Shown: in pieces, positions 1 to 9,172 of the stretch | Numbering within the stretch: the stretch's first letter is position 1 | Layout of the letters: each line of letters opens with the position of its first letter | Assembly: GCA_030159235.1 (NCBI GenBank) | Contig: BSBG01000001.1 | Coordinates: forward strand, 372,001-436,000 | DNA length: 64,000 nt | Direction: 5' to 3' | From: Bacillus safensis | GTDB taxonomy: Bacteria; Bacillota; Bacilli; Bacillales; Bacillaceae | Translations under genes and position numbers: made by a program | Notes under the pieces: generated by a model | What the model was told of the DNA's origin: nothing | Database searches by the model: none | What the model saw: the letters and a program-made list of their open reading frames with translations, nothing else

Positions 1-229
<229 letters not shown>

Positions 230-413
230 CTATATATATCCTCCTTGAAAATCTGTTTCCATAGCAAATACCACATTCTGCCCTAATTATATATTCTATC
301 ATAATTTGCAGAAAAAAAGATATTTCTTTACAAAAGTCTTTACAAATTTTGTGGTTAGAAACTACCGATATGAGGAAGATATATATATCATGTTTATGAA
401 CAAAGAACTAAGC

Positions 414-692
414 TTACTGTTTCACAGGCTCGCCTTCTAAAATTTCTTCTTTCTTATACTTTAACTTGGTGGCTTCTCCCCCTCGCAGGTGACGGATTGA
501 TTTATGATAATCCAGTATCTCCTTCACTTCATTAGCCAGATCTGGATTAATTTCTGGCAGCCTTTCTGTTAGATCCTTGTGTACAGTACTTTTAGAGACT
601 CCAAATTCTTTCGCAATAACACGAACGGTTTTCTTTGTCTCCACGATATACTTTCCTATCTTGATTGTTCGCTCTTTGATGTAATCGTGCAC
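414..692 (-). CDS. spoIIID: Sporulation transcription factor SpoIIID
   Basis: This 92-residue DNA-binding protein is nearly identical to B. subtilis SpoIIID, the mother-cell regulator that works with sigma-E and modulates sigma-E and sigma-K genes. A helix-turn-helix lies at about residues 23-44 (VRVIAKEFGVSKSTVHKDL), followed by the basic C-terminal region (KLKYKK) also used for DNA contact. The start is GTG (690-692) after a good GGGAGGTC ribosome site. It lies upstream of mbl on the same strand. Expression should be sigma-E dependent, but I could not fix a convincing sigma-E -10 element upstream. Confidence 0.96.
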   Translation of the reverse strand: MHDYIKERTIKIGKYIVETKKTVRVIAKEFGVSKSTVHKDLTERLPEINPDLANEVKEILDYHKSIRHLRGGEATKLKYKKEEILEGEPVKQ

Positions 693-960
693 ACCACTCG
701 ACCTCCCTAAAATGGATGTGAGAAGTGTGAAATGAGATCCGTATGAATATTATCTATTTTCAGCAGCACTTGTTCGTCATAATTTCTCATCCATTAGGTA
801 GTAAATGCCAAACACGATCCCTCACCTCAAACACTCTCTTTGTCAGGTTTGTAACAGTGTATTAGCATTGCATAGGGAATATGCTAAAAATGAAGATGGG
901 ACAAGGGATTTATCAGAAAAGGCAAAACAAAAAATCATTTCGAGGAGCGAAAATTTCCAC

Positions 961-989
961 TTTACAAGAATGGATATAGCACGTAAAAT
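961..989 (+). promoter_or_regulatory. Sigma-A promoter of ywoHG
   Basis: TTTACA at 961-966 and TAAAAT at 984-989 are separated by exactly 17 bases, a good vegetative promoter for the MarR/MFS pair. Transcription would start near 996, inside the adjacent palindrome. Confidence 0.55.
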
Positions 990-995
990 AGAAAA

Positions 996-1011
996 GGTGA
1001 ATTTATTTACC
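996..1011. promoter_or_regulatory. Candidate MarR operator palindrome
   Basis: The imperfect palindrome GGTGAATTTATTTACC (six of seven arm positions symmetric) sits on the predicted transcription start of ywoHG and 29 bases before the MarR gene. This is the usual place for an autorepressor operator. The assignment to YwoH is inferred from position only. Confidence 0.4.
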
Positions 1012-1039
1012 TAGCTAAATATTAAATAAAGGTGAGCAT

Positions 1040-1453
1040 ATGGATACGTTAAATAGAGAGTGTTTACATCAAATACATCAAAGCGCACGGCTGCTGTCTA
1101 AAAAGGCGAACGAAGCGCTTGCTGCTTATGATTTGTACATGTCCCAGTGGACTGTACTTTTTTGTTTGGATACATTCGGACCGAAAACCCAAAAAGATAT
1201 CTGGACATATTTAAACGTCGAAGCACCGACTATCACCCGAACCGTGACCCGTTTAGAAGCGAACGGATGGGTGAAACGTGTACAAGGAAAAGACAAACGT
1301 GAAAATTTGATCGTGATGACAGATGATGCAAAAGCCCGATTTGAAGAAATCAAACGCACAATGGAACAATTTGAAGAAGAATGTCTTTCAAATTTCACCT
1401 ACGAAGAAAAACAACTCCTCCATACACTTTTACACAAATTATCAACTGAATAG
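1040..1453 (+). CDS. ywoH: MarR-family transcriptional regulator YwoH
   Basis: A 137-residue MarR-type repressor. The winged helix-turn-helix spans about residues 40-100, with the recognition region around NVEAPTITRTVTRLEANGW and the wing around VKRVQGKDKRENLI. Helical dimerisation regions flank it. The ATG follows an AAAGGTGAG ribosome site. It ends just before an MFS transporter on the same strand, the standard layout of a MarR protein that represses its own drug or metabolite efflux gene. The same pair (ywoH-ywoG) exists in B. subtilis. The inducer is unknown. Confidence 0.85.
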   Translation: MDTLNRECLHQIHQSARLLSKKANEALAAYDLYMSQWTVLFCLDTFGPKTQKDIWTYLNVEAPTITRTVTRLEANGWVKRVQGKDKRENLIVMTDDAKARFEEIKRTMEQFEEECLSNFTYEEKQLLHTLLHKLSTE

Positions 1454-1468
1454 GAAGTGACATACATC

Positions 1469-2656
1469 ATGAACGAACGCATTTGGACGAAAGACTTTAT
1501 CATGATCGTCCTGGTGAATTTATTTACGTTCACCTCTTTTTATGCTCTTTTGACATTACTGCCCATTTACACAATGGATGAACTAAATGGAACAGAATCA
1601 CAGGGCGGCCTCCTTGTGACGGTCTTCTTATTGTCTGCCATTGTGACAAGACCGTTTTCTGGAGCGATAATTGAGAAATTCGGCAAAAAACGGATGGCGA
1701 TTTTCTCTTCAACGGCCTTTGCCCTACTCACGTATTTATACATCCCGATTGATCAATTCCAAACGCTTCTCATGCTGCGTTTCGTACATGGGATCTTTTT
1801 TAGCATTTTAACGACAGTAGCAAGTGCCATTGCGGCTGATATGATCCCGAAACATAAACGCGGGGAAGGACTTGGATACTTTGTGATGTCTATGAACCTT
1901 GCTGTTGTCATTGGTCCGTTTATCGCACTGAATCAAGTAGGAAAAATAGGATTTCATTCCTTATTCTTTCTCTTTTCCATTATCGTGACCATCGGAGCTG
2001 CTTTTACGATGCTGATTAGACAACCAGAGCCTAAAAATGGAGGAAGCATCGTTTTCAGGTTCACTTTTTCTCATCTATTTGAAAAAGGCGCATTAAAAAC
2101 AGCGGCAGTCGGTATTATTATTTCCTTCTGTTATTCACCGATCATTTCATTTATTTCAGTCTATGCCAATTCACTCAACTTGATGGGTGCAAGCAGTTAC
2201 TTCTTTATTGTATTTGCGGCAGCAATGCTTGGCTCACGACCATTTACAGGCAGACTTTTTGACCGAGTAGGAGCTCACATTGTGATCTATCCATCGATTG
2301 CCCTTTTTGCCATTGGCTTATGGATGCTGACAGCAACGCATTCAGCCACAATGCTTCTTTTATCAGGCGCTGTAATTGGTCTTGGCTACGGGTCATTGGT
2401 GCCATGTTTACAAACACTTGCGATTCAGCACTCACCAGCTCACCGTACGGGGTATGCGACGGCTACTTTCTTCACCCTGTATGATACGGGTATTGCTGCT
2501 GGCTCATTTGTCTTTGGACTCCTTGTCAGCTTCACAGACTTTTCAAACGTGTATCTCATTGCAGGCATTGTTGTCTTGCTGAGCATGGGTGTTTTTTATT
2601 GGAGCGAACGAAAACCCCAAGAAGCAAAAGTACAAAAGGTCTCCCTTTCAGAATAA
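1469..2656 (+). CDS. ywoG: MFS efflux transporter YwoG
   Basis: A 395-residue, about 12-helix major facilitator protein. The family loop 2-3 motif appears as [12 protein letters not shown], and a second related motif ([10 protein letters not shown]) lies in the C-terminal half, as in 12-TM drug:proton antiporters. I chose the ATG at 1469 over an in-frame GTG at 1457, because AGGAAGTG lies about nine bases before the ATG and the GTG has no ribosome site. It is co-transcribed with ywoH and probably repressed by it. Substrate unknown. Confidence 0.85.
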   Translation: MNERIWTKDFIMIVLVNLFTFTSFYALLTLLPIYTMDELNGTESQGGLLVTVFLLSAIVTRPFSGAIIEKFGKKRMAIFSSTAFALLTYLYIPIDQFQTLLMLRFVHGIFFSILTTVASAIAADMIPKHKRGEGLGYFVMSMNLAVVIGPFIALNQVGKIGFHSLFFLFSIIVTIGAAFTMLIRQPEPKNGGSIVFRFTFSHLFEKGALKTAAVGIIISFCYSPIISFISVYANSLNLMGASSYFFIVFAAAMLGSRPFTGRLFDRVGAHIVIYPSIALFAIGLWMLTATHSATMLLLSGAVIGLGYGSLVPCLQTLAIQHSPAHRTGYATATFFTLYDTGIAAGSFVFGLLVSFTDFSNVYLIAGIVVLLSMGVFYWSERKPQEAKVQKVSLSE

Positions 2657-2770
2657 GAGGATACTATTTTAAACTTCGCCGGAAACATGCTAAAATATAG
2701 GATATTTCAAATAGAGCATACAGGCTTTTTTGAAAAATAGTTGGCATTAAGCGAAAGTATAGGTGATGTT

Positions 2771-3370
2771 TTGAATTACGAATTGTTTCAAGTCATACAC
2801 GGGATGGCTCACCATTCTGAATTTTTAGATCAGGCCATGATATTCATTACGAAAAAGGCCATTCTTGTATATGCCCTTGTCTTATTAATTTGCTGGTTTT
2901 TAGGAAATCACAAATTTAAGAAGCATGTCTTCTTTTCCGGTGTAACAGGCATTGTAGCACTTATCGTCAACTTTGCCATTACATTGTTTCATTATGAAGA
3001 GCGGCCGTTTGTGGCGCATAAAGTCGACACACTCATTCCGCACTCAGCAGACGCTTCCTTCCCGAGTGACCATACAACAGGTGCATTGGCTCTTTCACTA
3101 GCCATTCGATCTCGTAATAAAAAGCTCGGCAACATCTTGCTCGTTTTTGGATTACTCACAGGATTCTCCCGCATCTGGGTCGGGCACCATTATCCATTCG
3201 ATGTCTTAGGCAGCTTGGTCGTATCGATTGTGGTTGTCTTTATCATGAATAAATTATGGAAGTTTTTTGACTCTCCAATTGATCGCATCGTGACATTTTA
3301 CGAGACAATTGTAGGGAAAATTTTCAGAAGGAAGACAAAGGATCAGGGCTCTGACCTGTCCAACTCTTAA
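2771..3370 (+). CDS. bcrC: Undecaprenyl-diphosphate phosphatase BcrC (PAP2 type)
   Basis: A 199-residue membrane phosphatase of the PAP2 superfamily. It dephosphorylates undecaprenyl pyrophosphate outside the membrane so the lipid carrier can be reused in wall synthesis, and it protects against bacitracin. The three catalytic motifs are visible: ERPF (77-80), PSDHTTG (98-104), and SR...HH...D (133-144). Sequence and length match B. subtilis BcrC (YwoA). The start is TTG at 2771 with AGGTGAT just upstream, giving the family N-terminus MNYE. In B. subtilis bcrC is induced by ECF sigma factors; I did not find a clear ECF promoter here. Confidence 0.93.
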   Translation: MNYELFQVIHGMAHHSEFLDQAMIFITKKAILVYALVLLICWFLGNHKFKKHVFFSGVTGIVALIVNFAITLFHYEERPFVAHKVDTLIPHSADASFPSDHTTGALALSLAIRSRNKKLGNILLVFGLLTGFSRIWVGHHYPFDVLGSLVVSIVVVFIMNKLWKFFDSPIDRIVTFYETIVGKIFRRKTKDQGSDLSNS

Positions 3371-3407
3371 GTGGCTTGCGATAACGTGATGAAGATTCTT
3401 CTTCCAC

Positions 3408-4796
3408 CTATCGCGCCGCTTTTTTTATTGGCTGTCTCCCTCTGACCATACTTGAAAAATAAAGACTGACACCAATGCCGATAAGAGAAATGATGATCAA
3501 TGTCCAGCCTAACTGTGCAAAATGAGAACCAGCAATTTCATCCCCGAACAACATGCCAAGCACGGCAGACGACAAAATAGACCCAAGGTAGCGGCATGTT
3601 TGAAAAAGTCCAGAGGTCGTGCCAATCATTTGCTTTGGACTTGCCTTGAGCATCGCAGCTTGCAGCGCGACATTCCCACTCCCATAGCTGAGCCCAAGCA
3701 GCGCAAGAATAACCCCTTTCCCCCATAACGGCGCAGGAATAAAAAAGAAAGTCATCGCAGACGCTCCAGCCAGCATCAATACTGCACTCGCTAAAACCGG
3801 ATGGCGTTCATCCCCGCGATCCACCCACTTTCCTGTCAGCGGAGACACAATGATGCTCACTCCTGACATACATAGCATAAAGAGACCTGTCATCTCCACA
3901 CGCCAGCCTAATTCATCCTGAAAATAACTCGGCAAACCAAAAAAGAGACAATAGAAAAAGATATTTAAGATGATAAATTGTACATACACAAGTGACAGAC
4001 GCTGCTCCTGTCTGAACATCCGTATTTGAATAAACGGCTCATCCACCTGATATTCCCACCAAATAAAAGCGCCTACACTTAGGAGACAAAGAATGCCTTG
4101 GACATATTGAATGCCGTCACCAAGTGATAATAAAAAGGAAAGCAGGAGAACTATGCAAACGGTAAAAAGAAGCATCCCTGGCAAATCGAGCTTTCGCACG
4201 GTTTCGCCTATACGCAGTTTTCTCTTTTTCTGCTCCTTCGGAAACAGAGAAAACCCAAGAAAGAAACTGATGAAAATAAACGGCAGATTCACTAAAAAGA
4301 TAGCCGGCCAACCGCCGATGGTCATCAAAAACCCGCCAAGCGTCGGTCCAAGCGCCGTCATCGCTGAAGCAAAAATGGATAATACCGCTAACGCGGAAGC
4401 CTGTCTTTCCTGAATATGATCCCGAATGAGTCCGACACCAGAAGGATAAATGGCACTGCTCCCAATCGCCTGTAACAGACGGATCACAATCAGTACCGCA
4501 AACGTTGGAGCAAACGGCGCACAGATGGCTGAGACCGCGACAAGAACCAGCCCGAATAAAAACAAGGTTCTCCGGCTCATCATATGATCCCCAATCCGGC
4601 CGCTCACCGGCTGCGTCACAGCACTCGCTAAATAAAAAGAAGAAATAAGCCAAGAAACGGTCGTAAACGACAAACCGAATTCATGCTGAATTTGATGCAA
4701 GGCCAAAGAAATCATCGATGAATTCAGCGGATTCAACATCGTTCCAAAGGCAATAGCGGTTAAAAAAACTTTTCGGTTGTCTTTCCACTTGTTCAT
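3408..4796 (-). CDS. ywoD: DHA2-type MFS transporter YwoD
   Basis: A 462-residue major facilitator protein with many hydrophobic helices. It has the N-terminal NSSMISLALHQIQHEF and WLISSFYLASAV segments typical of DHA2 multidrug exporters and the loop motif GRIGDHMMSRRTL. It is convergent with bcrC, which matches the B. subtilis neighbourhood of ywoD. The ATG follows GGAGTAGT. No regulator is adjacent on its strand and the substrate cannot be told from sequence. The last codons overlap a hairpin-like stretch that may end transcription of bcrC. Confidence 0.85.
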   Translation of the reverse strand: MNKWKDNRKVFLTAIAFGTMLNPLNSSMISLALHQIQHEFGLSFTTVSWLISSFYLASAVTQPVSGRIGDHMMSRRTLFLFGLVLVAVSAICAPFAPTFAVLIVIRLLQAIGSSAIYPSGVGLIRDHIQERQASALAVLSIFASAMTALGPTLGGFLMTIGGWPAIFLVNLPFIFISFFLGFSLFPKEQKKRKLRIGETVRKLDLPGMLLFTVCIVLLLSFLLSLGDGIQYVQGILCLLSVGAFIWWEYQVDEPFIQIRMFRQEQRLSLVYVQFIILNIFFYCLFFGLPSYFQDELGWRVEMTGLFMLCMSGVSIIVSPLTGKWVDRGDERHPVLASAVLMLAGASAMTFFFIPAPLWGKGVILALLGLSYGSGNVALQAAMLKASPKQMIGTTSGLFQTCRYLGSILSSAVLGMLFGDEIAGSHFAQLGWTLIIISLIGIGVSLYFSSMVRGRQPIKKAAR

Positions 4797-5018
4797 ACAC
4801 TACTCCTCTTTCTGACATGTTCTTTGCCAATCCTTCCGTTATTATGAGATTCATTTCCCTTTTTTACCCTTATCAATTCCAGTTCTCTCTCGGGAAATGA
4901 AGACATACATTTTAAAAAGGGCGAGCGTTGGAAAAACACATATAAAATTGAGAATATGAGGTATTAATGGTAATATTCACTTCATATTTTAAAAGCCTAC
5001 TTTCTCCTTACAGGGAGG

Positions 5019-5855
5019 ATGGCTGAAAAGGAGGAGAAGCTTATTATTAAAAAAAGACGGTTTTGGGTCCCAGCCCTTTTCTCAGTTGCAGTATTACTTC
5101 TGTCTTCGTGCGGTTCAAATGAAACCAATGGGAACGGAGATAAACGTAATTCTACAGCGAAAGGGTCGCCAATTTTGGAGGATGGAAAATTTATTTTTGC
5201 AGCATCAGGTGAATTTCATCCGTTTAGTTATATGGATGGAAATCAGATGTCCGGCTTTGATATCGACGTAGGCAATGCGATTAGTGACAAACTAGGCCTC
5301 GAACCTATACAGAAAAAATATAAATTCGCAGGCATCGTCGAAGGCCTGAAAGCAGGTAAATTTGATGCAGCAGTTGCAAGTCATACCATCAATGAGGAAC
5401 GAAAAAAACACGTCCTTTTTTCTAAACCCTATTACTACTCCGGTCCACAAATTTTCACAAGACCTGAATCAGACATTCAACAGGCCGATGACTTAAAAAA
5501 CAAAGAAATCGCTGTATCAAAAGGATCATCCTACGCTGATATTGCAAAAAAACATAGCGGGCAAGAACCAAAATATTACGATAGTGATGTCGTCGCTTTA
5601 GAAGCACTAGCCAACGGAAAACACGATGCGGTCGTGACTGATTTCGTCACAGGCGCAGAAGCCATGAAGAAAAAACTAAAGATCGAAGCGCAGGAAAGAC
5701 TCGGACAAAGTGAGCAGGCAATCGCTGTATCAAAAGAAAATGAACAACTCATAAAAGAGATCAACGAAGCGATTGATGCATTGAAAAAAGACGGAACACT
5801 AAAACAAATGAGCGAAAAGTACTTTAACGAAGACATCACTGTCAAACAAGATTAA
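5019..5855 (+). CDS. Amino-acid ABC transporter substrate-binding lipoprotein
   Basis: An extracellular solute-binding protein family 3 lipoprotein. A basic N-terminus and hydrophobic stretch end in the lipobox LLSSC (Cys31 from the ATG), followed by a flexible Asn/Gly-rich linker and a periplasmic-type fold with FHPFSY, GFDIDV and GLKAGKFDAAV segments. Together with the next two genes it forms a polar amino-acid importer. The start is uncertain: the ATG at 5019 directly abuts its only GGGAGG, whereas an ideal AAAGGAGGAG (5027-5036) lies inside the frame and points to an ATT codon at 5043. The three-gene set breaks the B. subtilis ywoD-nrgA order. Substrate not determined. Confidence 0.9.
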   Translation: MAEKEEKLIIKKRRFWVPALFSVAVLLLSSCGSNETNGNGDKRNSTAKGSPILEDGKFIFAASGEFHPFSYMDGNQMSGFDIDVGNAISDKLGLEPIQKKYKFAGIVEGLKAGKFDAAVASHTINEERKKHVLFSKPYYYSGPQIFTRPESDIQQADDLKNKEIAVSKGSSYADIAKKHSGQEPKYYDSDVVALEALANGKHDAVVTDFVTGAEAMKKKLKIEAQERLGQSEQAIAVSKENEQLIKEINEAIDALKKDGTLKQMSEKYFNEDITVKQD

Positions 5856-5865
5856 AACCACGATT

Positions 5866-5895
5866 GTGCGCCTTTTTCATAGGCGCACTTTCTTC
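5866..5895 (+). terminator. Intercistronic stem-loop after the binding-protein gene
   Basis: GTGCGCCT (5866-5873) pairs with AGGCGCAC (5881-5888) around a seven-base loop, followed by TTTCTTC. Placed between binding protein and permease, it probably terminates partially or stabilises the upstream mRNA, so that more binding protein than permease is made. Confidence 0.7.
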
Positions 5896-5912
5896 AAATG
5901 GAGATGATTGTT

Positions 5913-6575
5913 TTGCCTACCCTATCACACTTTTTTCAGACACTGATTGATTCCAAAGGCGTTTTCCTAGAAGGGATGCTGCTCACCTTACAGCTGACCG
6001 TCATCAGTATCTTCATCGGTATGTTCATTGGGCTCTTCTTTGCTTTACTGAAAATTTCCCGTGTTGCCGTTTTTGGTTATATCGCCAATGGTTATATCTT
6101 TCTTGTACGCGGAACACCACTTATTGTTCAAATTTTCATCCTATATTTCGGACTCACAGAATTAAATATACCGGACTTCTGGGCTGCCTCCATTGCACTC
6201 GCCTTTCATAATGGCGCCTATATAGCTGAAATATTCAGAGGCGCCATCCAATCCATCGATCAAGGGCAAAAAGAGGCAGGGCGCTCTCTTGGCATGGGCC
6301 GCTTTTTAACCATGAGGCGGATCATTCTCCCGCAAGCGATGCGGCGCGCCCTCCCTCCTCTTGGCAACCAGTTCATTATCGGCTTAAAAGACTCATCACT
6401 CGCCGCCTTCATCAGCGTCAACGAACTATTTAACGTCGCTACCACTCAAGGCTCTAACAGCTTTGACAATATGACGTATTTACTTGTTGTAGCCGTCTAT
6501 TACCTAGTTCTTGTCCTGCTGTTAACATTTGCCGTTCATACCTTTGAGCAAAAACTATCAACCAGTGACCAATAG
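5913..6575 (+). CDS. Amino-acid ABC transporter permease
   Basis: A polar amino-acid permease (HisM/GlnP type) of about 220 residues with roughly five membrane helices. The conserved cytoplasmic EAA loop is [20 protein letters not shown], followed by Q and A residues, and contacts the ATPase. An earlier segment, [11 protein letters not shown], is also typical. Possible starts are ATG 5898, ATG 5904 and TTG 5913; the TTG is preferred because GGAG (5900-5903) lies nine bases before it. The gene is followed ten bases later by the ATPase, so translation is probably coupled. Confidence 0.9.
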   Translation: MPTLSHFFQTLIDSKGVFLEGMLLTLQLTVISIFIGMFIGLFFALLKISRVAVFGYIANGYIFLVRGTPLIVQIFILYFGLTELNIPDFWAASIALAFHNGAYIAEIFRGAIQSIDQGQKEAGRSLGMGRFLTMRRIILPQAMRRALPPLGNQFIIGLKDSSLAAFISVNELFNVATTQGSNSFDNMTYLLVVAVYYLVLVLLLTFAVHTFEQKLSTSDQ

Positions 6576-6585
6576 GAGGAGAAAC

Positions 6586-7326
6586 ATGACAGAATCTAAG
6601 GAAATCATTCGTGTTGAAAAACTCAATAAACACTTCGGAGAGCTGCATGTTTTAAAGGATATCGATCTCACCGTTTATGAAAATGATGTCGTCGTCTTGA
6701 TTGGCGCAAGCGGCTCCGGGAAAAGCACCTTGCTCCGTTGTATGAACTTTTTAGAAATAAAGACTGATGGAGACATCATCATTGATGGCAGTCCAGTTCA
6801 TCCAAAGCGTGATCAATTAAACGAGATGAGACAAAAAATAGGGATGGTGTTTCAGCATTTTAATCTTTTCCCGCACAAAACTGTGCTTGAAAATATCATC
6901 GAAGCGCCTGTCATGGTGAAAAAAACAAAAAAAGCACAGGCCATTGCTGAAGCCAGCGCTTTGTTACAAAAAGTTGGACTTGCGGATAAAGCCAACGTGT
7001 ATCCTTCTAAACTATCAGGCGGCCAAAAACAGCGTGTGGCCATTGCGAGAGCTCTCGCCATGAAACCTGATGTCATGTTATTTGACGAACCTACGTCTGC
7101 CCTTGATCCAGAGCTTGTAGGCGAGGTGCTGCAAACGATGAAAAGTCTCGCAAAAGAAGGCATGACTATGGTCATTGTCACACATGAAATGGGCTTTGCA
7201 AAAGAAGTCGCCGATCGTGTCGTCTATATGCATGAAGGCCGCATCGTCGAAGAAGGCGTCCCATCGGAATTGTTTGATTCTCCTCAAGAGGAACGAACAA
7301 AACTCTTTCTCAGCTCCATTTTATAG
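6586..7326 (+). CDS. Amino-acid ABC transporter ATP-binding protein
   Basis: A 246-residue ATPase of the polar amino-acid class (GlnQ/HisP type). Walker [10 protein letters not shown]-loop [10 protein letters not shown], signature LSGGQ, Walker [13 protein letters not shown] and the switch histidine in VTHEMGFA are all present. ATG 6586 was chosen because TAGGAGGAGAA precedes it; an upstream in-frame ATG at 6529 lies inside the permease gene. It completes the three-gene importer. Its location immediately upstream of the ammonium operon suggests a nitrogen-acquisition context but proves nothing about regulation. Confidence 0.92.
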   Translation: MTESKEIIRVEKLNKHFGELHVLKDIDLTVYENDVVVLIGASGSGKSTLLRCMNFLEIKTDGDIIIDGSPVHPKRDQLNEMRQKIGMVFQHFNLFPHKTVLENIIEAPVMVKKTKKAQAIAEASALLQKVGLADKANVYPSKLSGGQKQRVAIARALAMKPDVMLFDEPTSALDPELVGEVLQTMKSLAKEGMTMVIVTHEMGFAKEVADRVVYMHEGRIVEEGVPSELFDSPQEERTKLFLSSIL

Positions 7327-7409
7327 GTCAAACGCCCGTTATTTTCAGTGCTCACCGTACATTTTTTACGAACTTTCCATCCATTTATATAGAACTTAAC
7401 CAAAAACCA

Positions 7410-7426
7410 TGTCAGATAAACTTACA
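7410..7426 (+). promoter_or_regulatory. TnrA box of nrgAB
   Basis: The sequence TGTCAGATAAACTTACA matches the TnrA operator pattern TGTNA-N7-TNACA exactly. Its centre lies about 49 bases before the predicted start, the activating position known for B. subtilis nrgAB. It implies activation under nitrogen limitation. Confidence 0.85.
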
Positions 7427-7454
7427 CGTATATGTTATATGTGACTTTTCTCTC

Positions 7455-7460
7455 TATAAT
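7455..7460 (+). promoter_or_regulatory. -10 box of the nrgAB promoter
   Basis: A perfect TATAAT lies about 45 bases before the nrgA ATG with no good -35 hexamer 17 bases upstream, as expected for a promoter that needs the TnrA activator bound upstream. Confidence 0.65.
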
Positions 7461-7508
7461 GAAGAATTAAGAAATCAATTAATTCTGAATGATTCGGGGG
7501 AATGCAGC

Positions 7509-8717
7509 ATGCAAATGGGTGATACAGTATTTATGTTCTTCTGCACACTACTCGTGTGGTTAATGACACCTGGTTTAGCCTTATTTTACGGAGGACTCGT
7601 GAGAAGTAAAAACGTGTTGAGCACGACCATGCACAGCTTAACATCACTAGCGATCGTTTCAATCGTATGGATCGTGTTCGGCTATTCCTTAGCTTTTGCG
7701 CCAGGCAATGCATGGATCGGAGGATTAGACTGGGTGGGACTAAAAGGCGTGGGCTTTGAGCCTGGTTCCTATAGTGATACGATTCCACATTCATTGTTCA
7801 TGATGTTCCAAATGACCTTTGCCGTCTTAACAACAGCCATCATCTCAGGTGCCTTTGCTGAACGGATTCGCTACTCAGCAGTCGTCGTATTTACACTCCT
7901 TTGGGTCACATTTGTATACGCTCCAGTCGCACACTGGGTATGGGGCGGGGGTTGGATTGGCAAGATGGGTGCGCTTGACTTCGCAGGCGGAAACGTAGTT
8001 CACATCTCATCCGGTGTTGCCGGCCTCGTCGTTGCGATTGTACTCGGGAAACGTAAAGAAGCAACAAGCTCTTCTCCGCATAACTTGATCTACACCCTTC
8101 TTGGCGGAGCTGTTATCTGGTTTGGCTGGTTTGGTTTTAACGTTGGAAGTGCACTTACTTTAGACAGTGTGGCCATGTTTGCCTTTATCAACACCAATAC
8201 AGCTGCCGCTGCAGGAATCATCGGCTGGCTGTTAATAGAGTGGATGATCAACAAAAAACCAACGATGCTCGGCGCAATTTCTGGAGCGATCGCAGGTCTT
8301 GTCGCCATTACACCGGCCGCAGGCTTTGTCACACCGTTTGCTTCTATTATCATAGGATTCATAGGCGGGATCGTCTGTTTCTGGGGAGTCTTTTCACTCA
8401 AAGCCAAATTCGGCTACGATGATGCACTCGACGCATTCGGCCTTCACGGAATTGGCGGTACTTGGGGAGGAATTGCAACAGGACTTTTCGCCACAACCTC
8501 TGTCAATGACGGCGGAGCCAATGGCTTATTTTACGGAGATCCCAGCTTACTTTGGAAGCAAGTGGTCGCCATAGTTGCCACTTACGCTTTTGTTGCCGTT
8601 GTGACATACGTGATCATCAAAGTGGTCAATCTCTTCTTCAAAATTCGTGCAACCGAAGAAGAAGAATCAGTGGGTCTTGATTTAACCATGCACGGTGAAA
8701 AAGCTTATCAAGATTAA
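7509..8717 (+). CDS. nrgA: Ammonium transporter NrgA (AmtB)
   Basis: A 402-residue Amt/Mep/Rh-family channel with about 11 membrane helices, nearly identical to B. subtilis NrgA. Family hallmarks seen are YGGLVRSKNVLS near the N-terminus, the SSGVAGLVVAI stretch, and the FGLHGIGGTWGG segment carrying one of the two pore histidines. It takes up ammonium at low external concentration and holds the PII protein NrgB and TnrA at the membrane in B. subtilis. The ATG follows a GGGGG ribosome site. It is the first gene of nrgAB, under the TnrA box at 7410-7426. Confidence 0.97.
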   Translation: MQMGDTVFMFFCTLLVWLMTPGLALFYGGLVRSKNVLSTTMHSLTSLAIVSIVWIVFGYSLAFAPGNAWIGGLDWVGLKGVGFEPGSYSDTIPHSLFMMFQMTFAVLTTAIISGAFAERIRYSAVVVFTLLWVTFVYAPVAHWVWGGGWIGKMGALDFAGGNVVHISSGVAGLVVAIVLGKRKEATSSSPHNLIYTLLGGAVIWFGWFGFNVGSALTLDSVAMFAFINTNTAAAAGIIGWLLIEWMINKKPTMLGAISGAIAGLVAITPAAGFVTPFASIIIGFIGGIVCFWGVFSLKAKFGYDDALDAFGLHGIGGTWGGIATGLFATTSVNDGGANGLFYGDPSLLWKQVVAIVATYAFVAVVTYVIIKVVNLFFKIRATEEEESVGLDLTMHGEKAYQD

Positions 8718-8735
8718 AGAAAAAGGGGTGTCTCT

Positions 8736-9083
8736 ATGAGCAAAATGTATAAAGTGGAGATTGTCACACGTCCAGCAAATTTTGAAACATTAAAGGTCGA
8801 GCTTGGAAAGATTGGTGTCACCTCGATTACCTTTTCTAATGTACACGGCTGCGGCTTACAAAAGGGACATACAGAGCTATACCGCGGCGTCAAAAAGGAA
8901 AGCAACGTATACGAACGATTAAAGATTGAAATCGTCCTAAGCAAAGTACCTGTCGAACAGGTCGTTGAAACAGCTCAAAAGGTACTTCGGACAGGCGAAC
9001 CAGGGGATGGGAAAATATTTATATATGAAATAGAAAATACAATCAACATTCGGACAGGTGAAGAAGGACCTGCCGCCCTATAG
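8736..9083 (+). CDS. nrgB: PII-like nitrogen regulatory protein NrgB (GlnK)
   Basis: A 115-residue PII-family protein. The T-loop lies around residues 37-55 (GCGLQKGHTELYRGV), and the nucleotide-binding B-loop is TGEPGDGKIFI near residues 84-96. It associates with NrgA to couple ammonium uptake to cellular nitrogen and energy state. It starts 18 bases after nrgA with an AAAGGGGTG ribosome site, so the two are co-transcribed. A strong terminator follows directly. Confidence 0.95.
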   Translation: MSKMYKVEIVTRPANFETLKVELGKIGVTSITFSNVHGCGLQKGHTELYRGVKKESNVYERLKIEIVLSKVPVEQVVETAQKVLRTGEPGDGKIFIYEIENTINIRTGEEGPAAL

Positions 9084-9091
9084 TTCATTCA

Positions 9092-9122
9092 TCCTTCGCC
9101 GAGTGGCGGAGGATCTTTTTAA
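9092..9122 (+). terminator. Terminator of nrgAB
   Basis: ATCCTTCGCC pairs with GGCGGAGGAT around a short loop and is followed by a run of T. Confidence 0.85.
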
Positions 9123-9125
9123 GCA

Positions 9126-9159
9126 GAAAAAAACCTCTGCATATTCACATACACAGAGG
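9126..9159 (-). terminator. Terminator of spoIIQ
   Basis: On the minus strand CCTCTG (9159-9154) pairs with CAGAGG (9139-9134), extended by weaker pairs, and is followed by seven T residues. Confidence 0.75.
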
Positions 9160-9172
9160 ATCTTGTCAGACA

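Larger units (their letters stand above)
693..1039. other. Intergenic region between spoIIID and ywoH
   Basis: The left part must hold the minus-strand spoIIID promoter. The right part holds the plus-strand ywoH promoter and a palindrome described separately. A 69-codon open frame at 805-1014 was judged spurious because the ywoH promoter lies inside it and it has only a weak ribosome site. Confidence 0.5.

Noticed and set aside
805-1014. 69-codon open frame with a CQVC motif between spoIIID and ywoH
   Set aside because: The ywoHG promoter and the MarR palindrome lie inside it, the ribosome site is weak, and no family was recognised.
4117-4653. 178-codon open frame within ywoD in another frame
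   Set aside because: It overlaps the well-supported MFS gene on the same strand, with no ribosome site and a Cys/Trp/His-rich composition typical of shifted frames.
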